Shown: positions 1 through 11,408, counted from the stretch's first letter. The stretch: 36,000 nt of DNA from Chrysomallon squamiferum (GCA_012295275.1 CM022675.1:15030963-15066962); one strand, 5' to 3'. Notes: a model not told the origin generated them from the letters alone. Numbers and translations are program-made.

Positions 1-194
1 TGATAAAATGATGCAGAAAACTGGCCCCAGAGAAAAGTGGTTTTATACAAAGTTAAACCCACATCCTGCAGATATTGTTAAATCTGTGAGCAAAATGCAG
101 AAAATGACATAATTATGTCAAAAACAAAATAATTTAAAATATAATTTATCAATTTCTTAATGTCTGCGGTTACACTCACTTTTATTACATTATA
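1..194. other. AT-rich sequence, no feature seen
   Basis: No open frame, splice-flanked exon or repeat is visible. It leads directly into the 53-bp tandem repeat. Confidence 0.5.
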
Positions 195-622
195 TTAATT
201 GTAGATTTAATAAAACAATACATAGCTAACCACGTACTGTAATATACTTTTCTGTATATTTGATAAAACAATACACAGCTAACCATGTTTTGTAATATAA
301 TTATCTGTAGATTTGATAAAACAATACATAATTAACAACGTACTGTAATATAAATTATCTGTAGATTTGATAACATAATGTACTCTAGTATATTAGTTGA
401 ACTGTAGTGTGTTAGTTTTAGATTTAATAAGATCGTACGTAATTAATAATGTATTGTCGAAAATACGAGCTGTACAATTGATAAAATAATACTAAAGTAA
501 TCATATACTATAGTGTATTAGTTGTACATTTGATAAGACGACACTTAACCATGTACTACAGTATATATTAGGTGTAGATTTGGTAAAACAGTACTTAACT
601 AAACATGTACTGATGCCTAGAA
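195..622. repeat. Diverged minisatellite, about 8 copies of a ~53-bp unit
   Basis: The motif GTAGATTTGATAAAACA (with variants) recurs at about 201, 254, 307, 361, 418, 472, 524 and 574, so spacings are 53, 53, 54, 57, 54, 52 and 50. The rest of each unit (AATACATAGCTAACCA, then GTACTGTAATATA) is also recognisable. The first three or four units are well preserved and later ones are increasingly diverged, so the array has decayed from left to right. Short open frames here are by-products of the repeat. Confidence 0.85.
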
Positions 623-725
623 ATTTAGCTGTTGGTTTGTCAGCATTGTGTTCAGTAACCAATATTAAGTTACTTATTGAATTATCTATTAAAACAGTTA
701 AACAAGTCAATAAGTTCAGTTGTGT

Positions 726-729
726 AATA

Positions 730-761
<32 letters not shown>

Positions 762-801
762 TAATAATAATAATAATAATTAATAATAATAATAATAATA
801 T
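726..801. repeat. (AAT)n microsatellite
   Basis: A nearly uninterrupted AAT run with one GAT and one TTAAT interruption. It is followed by T-rich sequence and a (TTA)n run near 875-892. Confidence 0.95.
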
Positions 802-999
802 TTCGTAAAATATTTCTGTCGTTTCATTTTTTTTTTTATCTTTCTAGAATTTTGTTTGTTTTTTTGTTTGCTTTATTATTATTATTATTATATTTAAAAA
901 AAAAAAAAACTTTATTGTTATTTCTTTTTATACTTTTATGGATGCGGGCGTTTGCTTAATTTTAAACATCAATTATGTCTCATTGAAACTGATCATCCG

Positions 1000-1430
1000 G
1001 GTATCACAATAACGTGCATGCTGTAATAAAGCACGTTCAGCAAACTGGCTGCTGCGGCCGCCTCCCTGCTGAGTTCATTTACATATGATTTATGACGACA
1101 CAAGTATATGACGACAAAAAGTCAAGTGACGTCGTCTATAAATGATGGCGATGCTGTCTTTGTTTATCACCCGCAACAACCTGGCCTTTATTTTTTAAAT
1201 AAATGATTGTCAAGAGACAAAGACTAAGCACTTGACGCAATTTGAGACGACTTCGATTGCCATTTTAACTAGGAAAATTATGGTTCGGCTGCCTGTTGGC
1301 TCAAGTTTTATTTCATCCTTTATCAGACCACTATTTCCGTTTTATTTCCCGGCACGCAAACCGGAAGCAACATTTAAACGACGTCACGCCATCTATGAAT
1401 TCATTTGACATTTCATAAAATGTTTCATTC
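1000..1430. other. Complex, less AT-rich island; candidate regulatory DNA
   Basis: After several hundred bases of simple sequence, this block is of high complexity with CpGs and a GC-rich core near 1047-1075 (CTGCTGCGGCCGCCTCCCTG). No long open frame or splice-flanked exon is apparent. Homeobox- and forkhead-like words occur (TTGTTTATC, ATTTAAACG). Conserved non-coding DNA is the simplest reading, but only a cross-species alignment can show that. Confidence 0.3.
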
Positions 1431-1519
1431 CGGTACACCGATTTCTCTTTTACTGGCGATTGAATTACAAAGTTTTTAAAAACAACAACAATAGAGGACA
1501 TTCAAAGTCTGTATGTGTG

Positions 1520-1520
<1 letters not shown>

Positions 1521-1599
<79 letters not shown>
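1521..1599. repeat. (GA)n microsatellite
   Basis: An uninterrupted GA dinucleotide run of about 79 bases. A mirror-type purine run of this length can form H-DNA. Confidence 0.97.
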
Positions 1600-1602
<3 letters not shown>

Positions 1603-1877
1603 TTAATTGACAATGCATTGTGATTTTACCACTGTATAATACAACATATTAGATATATTGCTTTCATTTTTTTCTGATAACTGTGGTAAGTTTGTTATTC
1701 TGATGAATGTTATATTTGTCACAGCATAGTGTTATATTGAAACATGTTGTACAATGGTGTCGATTAGCAGTAAACACAGATCATTCTTATTGTGAGATAA
1801 AACTTAAATGAAGCTGATCACAACTGAAAGATAAGCCATGTTACTAATTATTGTATCTCATGATTGGTTTAAGAATA

Positions 1878-2264
1878 TTACTGTTTCGACAGACACAATA
1901 AGTTGATAATTGTTTGTGATAAAAATAAATTCGAGACAATCGTTTGACCCTGGAGAATACAGATGATGCGGTCCCAGGTGTGGCTGCCAATATTTGCTGC
2001 CATCTCTCCTGTGAAAAACGTGTTCAAGCATACCCAGTGTGACGCTGCTGTAAACAGTGATCTCGTTTTCTTTGTGACGACTACATGAGACACTTCAACC
2101 TTTGAATAACTTTCGACAGCGTTGTCAACGGCACTGAATGTCACGTTGTAGAGTTTTGAAGAACGAGCAGAAAATGAGCTAATTTTGGAAGCGGTTACGA
2201 GAAAGCTTTGTGATTCGTACAAGACACAGGCGCACTGAGTCAAGCGGGCCATAACGAGCCCCAT
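1878..2264 (-). CDS. Unassigned 128-codon open frame, doubtful
   Basis: This is the longest open frame in the left third that is not low-complexity. It lies in a locally less AT-rich block. The translation has mixed composition with a stretch reading VTFSAVDNAVESYSKVEV, faintly like a beta-sandwich extracellular module, but I recognise no family and no conserved cysteine pattern. There is no convincing acceptor just upstream; a possible donor (CTGG then GTATGC) lies inside the frame. It could be a chance open frame, a decayed exon or conserved non-coding DNA. Confidence 0.12.
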   Translation of the reverse strand: MGLVMARLTQCACVLYESQSFLVTASKISSFSARSSKLYNVTFSAVDNAVESYSKVEVSHVVVTKKTRSLFTAASHWVCLNTFFTGEMAANIGSHTWDRIICILQGQTIVSNLFLSQTIINLLCLSKQ

Positions 2265-3368
2265 ATGGTTTGAGTCGGTCTATACAACAGCGTTCAAATG
2301 AACACTGCCGTGAAAATCAATTTCCAGACGGGGAAATGCGAAAGAGAATGAAAATAAAGTTTATGGATAAATTGATTTAACAAGAGTAGCGTAAAAAGCT
2401 CTTACGTCTAAATGCGATACAGCTTCATTCTCCTACTTGTTTTTCACATAAGAGCCCTTAAAAAGGTTTCATCTTTTTTTTTTTTTTTTTTTTTTAAATG
2501 TTTTTATTATTATCATTTTTTGAAAGAGAGAAAACATTTTCATTCTTTAAAAACCTTCAAATAAACAACAAAAAAAAGAACAAAAAAATTAAGACAAGAA
2601 AGAAAGCAGAAAAATTGAATAAATTGATTATTAATTACATTTATATAAAGCAATTTAAATAGAACAGTCCTATAAACTTAAATATATTATTTATTGTAAT
2701 GCTGTTAGAAATAATTTTACGTGTGTTGCTAGTTGTTCTGTGAAAGCGTCATTGTAATCAGTATCTGTAAATAATGAAAGGTAGACAATGAATGTGATAG
2801 TTTTTCTGTACAGAATGCTGGGAAGTTACAGGCAGCTGGTTCAAATCGCTCGCCGTGCCCAGTGAGCTGCTTCTCTTTACAGTCAGTACCGGCTGTCGTG
2901 TGTGTACTATCAGAGTACGTTCTGTTTTATTTTAGTATAAATAATTATTGTCATTTAATAAAATATTAATTCTTTCATTCATTCGTTCGTTCATTCATTA
3001 TTCAGTCCTTAATTCATTCATTCTTTCATTCTTTCGTTTGCTGTTTCTGTTGTGTATTTAAATTCTGTAGTGTCAAGTTAATATCTTTATTTGACCATTC
3101 TTAAATGTAATATAAATAAATACACAATATATATATTTTCTATTATTAAAATAAAGGAAATTGAACACATAATACATTTATTCTCATCTATATAACAAAG
3201 GAAGTATATAAATGGTATATTTATTAATCTAAAGATTGTTTTTTTATCTCACATTGTATTTTGTTTTCAATAAGAATAAATCCTGAACCAATTTTTTTCC
3301 TTAGTCTGCCGCTGGATATTTCCTGGTAATTCGTTCTTCACCAAATTATTATTCAGAATTCTGATCGT

Positions 3369-3389
3369 CCAATGTTGTTGCTTAGTAAC
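3369..3389. promoter_or_regulatory. CCAAT box next to an X-box-like palindrome
   Basis: CCAAT at 3369-3373 is followed by GTTGCTTAGTAAC at 3377-3389, an imperfect inverted repeat resembling the RFX X-box (GTTGCC/T spacer AGYAAC). RFX X-boxes near CCAAT boxes are known in ciliary and MHC promoters. No gene start is identified beside it, so this is a motif match only. Confidence 0.2.
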
Positions 3390-3544
3390 AAGTGAAAGTA
3401 GTAATTTGTGAGAGGAGGAAAATTACATGGTAAGAAAATGTGAGTTCGATTTCTCTGTCGCTTCATTAGACGTTTTCCATTCTCAGACCATCCTCCAAAC
3501 ACAGTCCGTCAATGTAACCTCTTCTAAAACACGATAACCATAAA

Positions 3545-3548
<4 letters not shown>

Positions 3549-3638
<90 letters not shown>

Positions 3639-3660
3639 CCTCCCTCCCTCCCTCTCTCTC
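3549..3660. repeat. (TC)n microsatellite with a (CCCT)n tract
   Basis: A TC run of about 85 bases passes into about five CCCT units (3634-3653) and back to TC. The minus-strand open frame made of alternating Arg-Glu codons is purely an effect of this repeat. Confidence 0.97.
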
Positions 3661-3757
3661 ACACCCAGTCATACACACACATACAAACGTTACAAATTCC
3701 TTGATATATTTTTATCTTTTCTTTTACAACAACAATATTAATTATTATATTGATTAT

Positions 3758-3794
3758 GATGATGATGATGATGATGATGATGATAATGATAATA

Positions 3795-3862
<68 letters not shown>
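3758..3862. repeat. (GAT)n-(AAT)n compound microsatellite
   Basis: About ten GAT units grade into a long AAT run. The homopolymeric Leu/Ile open frame on the minus strand comes from this repeat. Confidence 0.95.
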
Positions 3863-3863
<1 letters not shown>

Positions 3864-4489
3864 TTTTCTTTGTTTAGGATAGTATGAAAGTATAGACACA
3901 TTTTATAATCAGATTTATTTCTTCTTCTTCTTCTTCTTATTATTATTATACTAAAGATTAAAAGTGGTACTAAATAACACTAAAATAATAACGTGAAAAA
4001 ATAATAAAATGAAAAAGAAAGAATTAAAAACAATTATTCAGCGGCACTTAGTGTTTAACCAGCTTGATCATATTAAGTTAATAAAGATCAATTATTAGTG
4101 TAATACCGTCAATTACATGTTGATACTTTCACAAGAAATTGGACGTTGATGAATGGAAAGTCAAGATGTGTCACGAGCTGGCGCGTGCCGGTCTCGCGCA
4201 CGTTTCACTAGCACAGCCGCATCTCTGGCATGACATCTAAATTTTACTTTAAACAAGATTTATTTAACATCTCAGAAACCGAAACTAACATCACGTCTTT
4301 AGATTGATATAATCCTTTATTACTTCAGTTTGTGTCATTCTTTTTAAAACATTTTTTTTTTTACTTTATTTTATTAATTTTTTTTTTTTTTAAGTTCTGT
4401 TTCAGGACTCAAGGCAAAAAATATTGAGAGATGAAAAAAAAAGGCGTGTCTTATTTCGACATCTCATTAGCAAAGTTTGTCTTTACAAG

Positions 4490-4499
4490 TGATTGACAG
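4490..4499 (+). promoter_or_regulatory. PBX-MEIS-type composite site
   Basis: TGATTGACAG is an exact match to the known PBX-MEIS/TALE heterodimer motif, and a homeodomain-type word TTAATTAAT follows within a few bases. It lies in a complex island (about 4420-4560). The match is seen directly; activity is inference. Confidence 0.3.
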
Positions 4500-5129
4500 A
4501 CTTAATTAATATCTGAGTCACCTCACTGCGAACAATACAGGCCTAATTACTATTTTAAACAATCCTGTTTCGATAAATAAACATGCTAAATATTACTAAA
4601 ATGTATGATTAATAGCTAACAGGGAATGATAAATATTATCACGAATAACTGTATATGATTAACTATTACTAACGATATGATGTTATTTAAATATATGATT
4701 TTTCATTAATATGAAGATATCAGATATTAATATAATATGTAAATATTAAGAAACAAATGATATACTTTATTGGCTATTAATGATATCATATTAATTTAAA
4801 ATATATGATCTCTTATAATGCTTTAATTATTTTGATTGTTTGCTTCCGGTATATATAAAAATTATAAAGAATATATGAAAATGCTTTCAAACCTTTCATT
4901 CGTTTTTAAAAAAAAAAAAAATCATAAAATTATAAACATAATGCGTTTGATACGAGAAAAAGGAAGACTAAATAAACATTTGATTTTTAATATTTTTAAT
5001 ATTTCATAGCATTTTCACACACACACATTTCACCGAATTCATAGTTTGGTCCCAGCTATTGACAAATCATTTTTGTTTGATCTAATTAGAGAAACACAGT
5101 GAGAAAATTGTTGTATATAAGTTAGAAGG

Positions 5130-5600
5130 TTTGTGGAGGGCGTGTTGACAGGTGATTATTTATCAGACACAATTCAGGTTTCCGTGTCACTTTACAATAA
5201 ATCTGTAAAAATCTTAGAACTTTTCTGCTTTGAGTTTGGGAATATTTAAAGTCGAGAGAGAGTCGCGTGGTAATAATGACGACTTCAATTGACGGCAGTT
5301 TATCGTGCGATCAGCGGCAACTCAGTCATGACAATAGCCCCAGCACGCTACACATTGCTGACATTTTTCACAATTGCACCTGAAAGAGAAACGTGTTTGA
5401 TGTTCTGCGACACCAGAATTTATCTCATCTCACTATCTGCAGACATCGCACGCATAACGATCGTACGGACGTAACAAAAGACGACAGCACGATATAAAGA
5501 AACTGAAACGATAAAGTATTCAACGGGTAAAGCTCCGCTGGTACACACTAAGTGTCGCTTTACTAGTTGTATCGCCAGCATCAGTGGCAGCAATTGCTAG
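5130..5600. other. Complex island; candidate regulatory DNA
   Basis: This block stands out from its AT-rich flanks and holds words such as TTGACAGGTGATTATTTATC near 5145, where a TGACAG half-site overlaps an E-box-like CAGGTG. The + strand open frame at 5289-5474 has no recognisable homology. Confidence 0.25.
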
Positions 5601-5812
5601 TCATTGATATCATGCACCATCCTTGAAACCATCTTAATATAATCATTTACATTTTACTTCAAACCGCACTGATACAGGGTTTGTTTACTACTACTGCTAG
5701 TACTATTAACACTACTGTCACTACTAATTAAACTAGTACCACTGTTACTTCATCTATCTGTAGTATAACTACTTCTATTACTGTTATGCTACTGCTGCTT
5801 TTGCTAGCTGCT

Positions 5813-5826
5813 GCTACTACTACTAT

Positions 5827-5875
<49 letters not shown>
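5813..5875. repeat. (CTA/TAC)n microsatellite
   Basis: A trinucleotide run with two interruptions, in a wider region (5690-5940) rich in degenerate ACT/AGT/GCT triplets. The run has clearly spread and decayed over about 250 bases. Confidence 0.95.
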
Positions 5876-6179
5876 GCTATCGTAACTACCTCAGTAGGAA
5901 ACAATAGCAGTAACAATAATATCAATTTTAGTAGTAGTAATAGTTAGAAACTTTTGAAACAAATTTGTATTTCTTTTTTATTCTTCGTTCAGCTGAATCA
6001 TCATCGTGCTAATGAGATATACATAGCTAATACAAAACGTCACCTGTATAAATATCCAATTAATTTACCACCACTTAACAAAGGTGTGTTGTTAATTTAC
6101 TGCCATCTTGCTCCAAACGATCTTTATTACACCATCGAAAATCACCGTGAAGAGCACTCAACTGAGAAATATTTAGAAC

Positions 6180-6710
6180 TTTGATTCTTAATAAGCCTTG
6201 GGCCTTTCTCTTCAATTGGCGGTCTCGGATTCAAAGCGTGGCAATTATTTTACCATTATTCCAAGAAAAAAGCGAGAGTGGAACCGTAGACAGGAAATCC
6301 CATTCTGTGCCGGAAATGGAACAAGGGAGCTAATTACAAAGCCGACTAGCTGTCTTTCCTTTGACGTTGAAAAGTACACGAGGACGATTTCCCTCCATTC
6401 AAAATGTGCGCCAGTGCCCGTCACATTTTACTTCCTTTGCCGCATGAGGGTTTTGCATCTCTGACTAAAGCGCATGTTATTCCACAACAATTACACGCAA
6501 ATTTAAAGCTGCCTGGCCAGCAGAAAGAACAAATCCATCCACTGACTTCATTATTTGCCATTTAACTACGGTCTTTGATAGCACACTTCCTTGAAAATTG
6601 CCTCTTATTAGAGATACAAAATTGCAATGTTTAGTTCTCGCTGTCAGGCAGCGCGTGGGTTTTCCCGGTCACTCTATTTAAGTCTTGCTTTCAGAAAGAT
6701 TTATTCAGTG
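6180..6710. other. Complex island; candidate regulatory DNA
   Basis: About 500 bases of unusually complex sequence with lower AT content. The only long open frame (6198-6464, +) shows no domain, no clear start context and no splice sites. Words such as CAATTGGCGG and AATTGCCTCTTATTAGAGAT suggest dense factor binding. I read it as non-coding. Confidence 0.25.
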
Positions 6711-6719
6711 GCACCAGCT

Positions 6720-9594
6720 TCTGCATCAAATCAAAATAATAACAAAATTAAATATTCATATTTAGAAATAATATCAGTTTATTATGAGTAAAAAAATATA
6801 TATATATAAAAAAATAAATAAATAAACAAATTAGTAAATAAATAAAGAAAAAAAGAAAGGAAAAGAAAAGAAAAAAAAGAATTAAATAAGAAATAGAAAT
6901 CAAAGAAAAATCGTCTAATCGTAAATGAAAATACCGTGTAACACAGCGCGTTGCGAAATACAATTACTTTTGAATGAACTAATTGTTAAACACATACAGT
7001 TTTTAAATGAAGAAATAAAGCCCTGAATCAAAAAACTGTTTCCAGGGATATAATATTATGACATAAAAAAAAAATAATAATAATAAAAATTGAACAATGC
7101 AATGCTTTTTTTTTTTGGTCTAAATTAGTATTTCATGCTAGATAAAGTAGAACAGATGAACTGTTTTTGGTAACTGTGAAATAAAAATAAATAGATTCGA
7201 ATTTTTATCTTCTGTATTATTTGTTTCAGATTAAGAAAATAAATGTTTATTTAAAACTCTGTTAACATCAACGATTACTAGGTTATGGAATTTGCAGAAA
7301 TATAAAATAATATTATAATAATAATAATAATAATAATATTAATAATATAGATAGTTAGATAGATAGATATACACACACATTTGTATGCATGTATATATGT
7401 ATATGCTTATGTGTAGTTTAGAGCTGAAAGATTTATTTCATGTCTGCATTGTTTTAGAAACAACCAAATATCTGGAAAAGATTTCCAGGTAAATAATATT
7501 ACATATCAAACTGATTCAATGTTTTATTCTTGTATTTAATACTGCTCTCGGCTACATGCGAGACCAAAGGGATTTTCGTGTTGATTAGACAAGAATGTTA
7601 GTCGCCTTCTGATCAAGTGAAGACCCTCTAGGGTGGACACAAAGAGACTGTGTTTTGGAGGAATGGTTTTTGAAGAATGTAAGTGTTGTAAGTACGGTTA
7701 TTTCCTCACAGCTTCTCGCCGAGACGTGAAGAGGATTTAAACACCTCGACTGGATCAACGCGAGGATCAAACGCAGGTCAAACACTAAGAGAAAGAACGT
7801 TGGTCAAGTTGCACACATAGCTTTTGTGTCGTCAACGCCAACGTTGTTCAGATCTTCAACACAGCTTCCTTCTCCACATTCTGAGATACTGAACAAATAA
7901 GTAACAGTTTTAAAAATATTGATTTTTTTGTTTTTCTTTTAGATGAATAAGGACACTAAAAATATCTTTACGCAAAATATTTTCTCTAAATATTTCTTTA
8001 ATGTTATAATATAAACAATATTACATCACTCTTCGTTTTAGAAATTTTGAGGCCAATGTAGAAAAAATTAACTCGTATTTATAATTTTTTCATCAAATTA
8101 AAAAATGTTTATTTATTTATTTATTTACTTATTTATTTATTTTATTAATTTAATTTAATTTATTTTTCTCATTATTGAAGCCTTTGTATGCTCTATATAT
8201 AATCTATATTATTATTATTATGTGCATTATAAATTAATTTAAGAAAGAAGAAATAAAAATAATTATTTTATATTTATTTATTTTTAAAATCTTCAGAAAG
8301 CAGACGGTGCCACGTGCCATAGTCAGTTTATATCTGAAAGAAGCGATTATTTGTTTCTATTATACTTCTCTAGAATAAACGTTGGATCTATTTTTGAAAT
8401 ACACATTCGTATAAATAAATATACAGGTACGTTAAAAAACAGATATATCTGAATTATCTCACTTTCTTTGGTACATTTTTAAATATATATAGGTATTAAC
8501 TACCTTTCTCAACTAATTTTATTTGAAGGTGTTTGCTGTGTATCTGAGTCAGACATTTTAATTAAAATTATTTTTTTGTTCTCTATCACTGAAACACGTT
8601 TCTAATTCTCGCTTACCTTAAAAAAAAGAAAGACAGCCAAACAGTTAAATATTTTCTGTAATTTTATATGCTTTTAGTCTGATTATATTATGATTTGTCT
8701 ATCAGTACTTAGTTTTAACCCTAGACTCGCTATGAATAAAATATCAACATTTCGTTCTCCCAACGACTGGCCTGTGCTCTATTCGTTACTGGGGTATAGT
8801 ATCGGCACCGTGCTTTGAAAAAACAACTGTGTTCCACCTGAATTAGCCAGCCAACACTAATCCCTGATGCTATCTGACCTAACTCCGCGCCAGTAAAATT
8901 AGCCGTTTTATCTTCTTACTTTAAAGGTTTTAAATTTTGATTTACGTTCTTCTAGGCTCAGGGAGGACATGTTCAGTACATATGATACGTTTATTTCATT
9001 CTTACCTTTGAGCGTTGTGCGATACTTTATTGAAATTGTCCATGATTTATTGTTTCTTTCGTTGCTTTTCCTTCTTTTAACGCAGTATGTTTTCTGTTGC
9101 ACTCACCCGAAAACAGGACTAGTGTCGTCCCACACCGTCGGAAATTTACGGCGCCCTTCCCTCTAATTACAAGTACTGTTTTCGTGTTGAAGTCGGAAGA
9201 GGATAGACTTCAAATGGGGTAATATCGTGACAAGGTCTCCAATACAAAGGACTTTTTGGTGTTAAAGGTCCTGGAGTACGCATCTTGAATACCAGTACTA
9301 CGTAACAGTCGTTGAAATATGTGTAGCAAACACACTTGTGTCATGAATTGCTGTGTTAACAATCAACATCAATGAAATTTAGGAAATTTTCTCATTGCAT
9401 ATTCACACATTAACCTTTTCATCTATCAATCAGTCAGTACGAATATGTGTGTTTTTATGTGCGTTTGTCGATATGTGTATATACACAGATATATCAAAGT
9501 ATGTAAGTAGGCATGAAAATATATCTACATATATAGGCTACGTAATTATGTATGTATACGCATATATAAATGTATATGTATATGTATAAGTATG

Positions 9595-9595
<1 letters not shown>
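6720..9595. other. Gene-free AT-rich stretch
   Basis: A/T-rich tracts, short (AAT)n at about 7313-7338, (TAGA)n near 7348-7368 and (ATTT)n at about 8109-8145. Moderately complex patches at 7560-7880 and 8720-9330 show no recognisable protein or RNA gene. Confidence 0.45.
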
Positions 9596-9634
<39 letters not shown>

Positions 9635-9800
9635 TACTTATATATATATGTAAATATATATATATACATACTTATATATATACATGTATGTAAATGTATA
9701 ATTATGTATATGTATAACATATAGGTACAGTATACGTGTGTGTTCGTACGTAAGAGGGTGTTTGTGTGTGTGTGTGTGTGTGTGTACATGTGTATTCATG
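9480..9800. repeat. Compound (TATG)/(TA)/(TG) microsatellite block
   Basis: Alternating purine-pyrimidine sequence made of TATG, TA and CA/TG units, including a TA run at about 9596-9620 and a TG run at 9763-9785. Open frames rich in Tyr, Ile, Thr and His on both strands come from it. Such sequence can adopt Z-DNA or cruciform structure. Confidence 0.9.
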
Positions 9801-9890
9801 TGTTCAGGCCCTGGGAAGCTTCCAGGATTCAATTCGAAATTGTAGAGACAATCGGAAAAAGAGAAAAACCTACCTGGACAACGCTTCTCA

Positions 9891-9892
9891 TT

Positions 9893-9955
<63 letters not shown>

Positions 9956-9956
9956 T
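9891..9956. repeat. (AAT)n microsatellite
   Basis: An uninterrupted AAT run of about 22 units. It gives poly-Asn on the + strand and poly-Ile on the - strand. Confidence 0.95.
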
Positions 9957-10225
9957 AAAGAGTACAAAAATGAAATAAAATAAATCAATTAATTAAGGCC
10001 CGCTGCCCCCAAACAAAGAACCTTTCTCCCCCCCAAAACCCTCAGATTTTAAAAATAAAATTCGTAATATCTATTAATCAAACAACATTTTTATGATATA
10101 TATATATATATAGTTTGTTGATCAATTGCTTATTCTCCAAGGTTTTATCGAAAATTGAGATTCGCAGTGCTGTAGTATGTGTATTCGTCTGTATGTTTGT
10201 ATGTTAGTAAGTAAATATGTATATG

Positions 10226-10284
10226 CGTGAGTGTGTGTGTGTGTGAGTGTGTGTGTGTGTGTGTGAGTGTGTGTGTGTGTGTGA
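10226..10284. repeat. (GT)n microsatellite with periodic GA interruptions
   Basis: GT units interrupted by GTGA at nearly regular intervals, giving a small higher-order pattern. Confidence 0.9.
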
Positions 10285-10469
10285 GTTGCATTTTTACGTG
10301 CTATTTTCTAAAATGATAATTGGAAAAATAAATTTCAGTTTGTAATAATAATATAATATAAAGATGACATCTATTTGAAATAAATTGATAATCTCATTAT
10401 TTGTTTGCTCATTTTAATTTTTGCTAGCAAAACAAAAATATAAATCTAAATAAAACAATAAATAAATAA

Positions 10470-10470
10470 T

Positions 10471-10503
<33 letters not shown>

Positions 10504-10541
10504 AATAATAATAATAATAATTATTATTATTATTATTATTA
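10470..10541. repeat. (AAC)n then (AAT)n then (ATT)n with a perfect 40-bp palindrome
   Basis: An AAC run (10470-10500) passes into AAT (10501-10520), which switches strand phase into TTA/ATT (10521-10540). The two 20-base arms are exact reverse complements, so the site is a perfect palindrome. Confidence 0.95.
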
Positions 10542-10780
10542 ACATAACTAATTATACATAGTAAACCAATAAAATTAAACTAAACTAACAAAACTCACTA
10601 TACTAAAAAAAAACCAGACAATTAACTTGACTAAGCTAGATTAAACAAGTAGCTAAATAAATAAATAAATTAATAAATGTTTCTGACTTTGAGCAGTACA
10701 GATTAAATCACGAATTTCAGATCTGTAATTGTTTCTAAAGAATAACTATAAAATAATTTTTTCTATTAAAAGTTTTTATA

Positions 10781-10782
<2 letters not shown>

Positions 10783-10838
<56 letters not shown>
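10783..10838. repeat. (TTA)n microsatellite
   Basis: About 18 uninterrupted TTA units, followed by a short GTT run. Confidence 0.95.
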
Positions 10839-10981
10839 GTCGTTGTTGTTGTTGGCGTTCTTGTCGCTGTTTTTTTATATTTCTTACTAACAGAGAATTT
10901 ATGAAATTAGTTTTTATGCCCATTATGTACATTTTAAGATTTTGTGACAGAAAATGGTGAAAAATATCAATACTATTGCAG

Positions 10982-10983
<2 letters not shown>

Positions 10984-11022
<39 letters not shown>
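10984..11022. repeat. (TA)n microsatellite
   Basis: About 19 TA units, self-complementary and able to extrude. Confidence 0.95.
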
Positions 11023-11025
<3 letters not shown>

Positions 11026-11335
11026 GTATATTTGGAATATTAAAGATATAAATAGTAATTACACAAGACATTTTTAACAAAATTATACTCTTTTTCTTGT
11101 TTCATTCATATGGACTATATGAAAATGAAAATTCGGGACTAAATTTATTATTATTATTACTATAATTATTCATATTCATATTTTTCATTTTTTATTATTA
11201 TTATTATTATTATTGTTATTACTGCTAATGTTGTTTTTGTTATTGTTTTTGTTAATTAATATATTATGATATTTTTGTGGGTTTTTTCTCAGTAAGATTT
11301 GTTATTGTGTTTCTGAAATGATGACATATTTTCAG

Positions 11336-11408
11336 GTAACAGATTGGGGTGTTGGTAAAACATATGATGTGGTTTTCACCGACAGACATCAAAGACGCCG
11401 CCTTCCAG
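11336..11408 (+). CDS. Weak candidate internal exon, unrecognised
   Basis: A T-rich tract ending TATTTTCAG precedes a 73-nt open segment that ends CTTCCAG followed by GTGTAAC, a usable donor. The segment is open in one phase and contains the peptide TYDVVFTDRHQRRR. It would start at phase 0 and leave one base at its end. No partner exon was identified nearby and the family is not recognised. It could be chance. Confidence 0.15.

Larger units (their letters stand above)
1600..3548. other. Gene-poor stretch between the (GA)n and (TC)n runs
   Basis: It contains mostly AT-rich unique sequence, a poly(T) run near 2474-2495, degenerate (TTCA)n/(TTCG)n tetranucleotides at about 2970-3045, a 128-codon minus-strand open frame (1878-2264, listed separately) and a CCAAT/X-box-like pair near 3370. 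No gene can be supported. Confidence 0.5.
3863..5812. other. Gene-free stretch with complex islands
   Basis: A short (CTT)n lies at about 3921-3938 and poly(T)/poly(A) tracts near 4350-4395. A GC-rich patch occurs at about 4170-4225. Two islands (4140-4560 and 5130-5600) are more complex than their AT-rich surroundings and are described separately. No exon with matching splice sites was found. Confidence 0.5.

Noticed and set aside
2830-2870. GGTTCAAATCG, resembling a tRNA B box
   Set aside because: No matching A box, no cloverleaf stems and no CCA-side acceptor pairing could be drawn; not enough for a tRNA or tRNA-derived SINE call.
3466-3901. Open frames of Arg-Glu and Leu/Ile homopolymers
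   Set aside because: Direct translations of (TC)n, (GAT)n and (AAT)n microsatellites.
6198-6464. 88-codon plus-strand open frame
   Set aside because: No domain, no signal peptide, no splice borders; the reading frame looks incidental to a complex non-coding island.
9805-9825. CCCTGGGAAGCTTCCAGG near-palindrome containing a GAA-nn-TTC heat-shock-type unit
   Set aside because: A single unit, while functional heat-shock elements need at least three, and no gene start is nearby.
9538-9988. Tyr/Thr/His/Ile-rich open frames
   Set aside because: Products of the TATG/TA/TG and AAT microsatellites.
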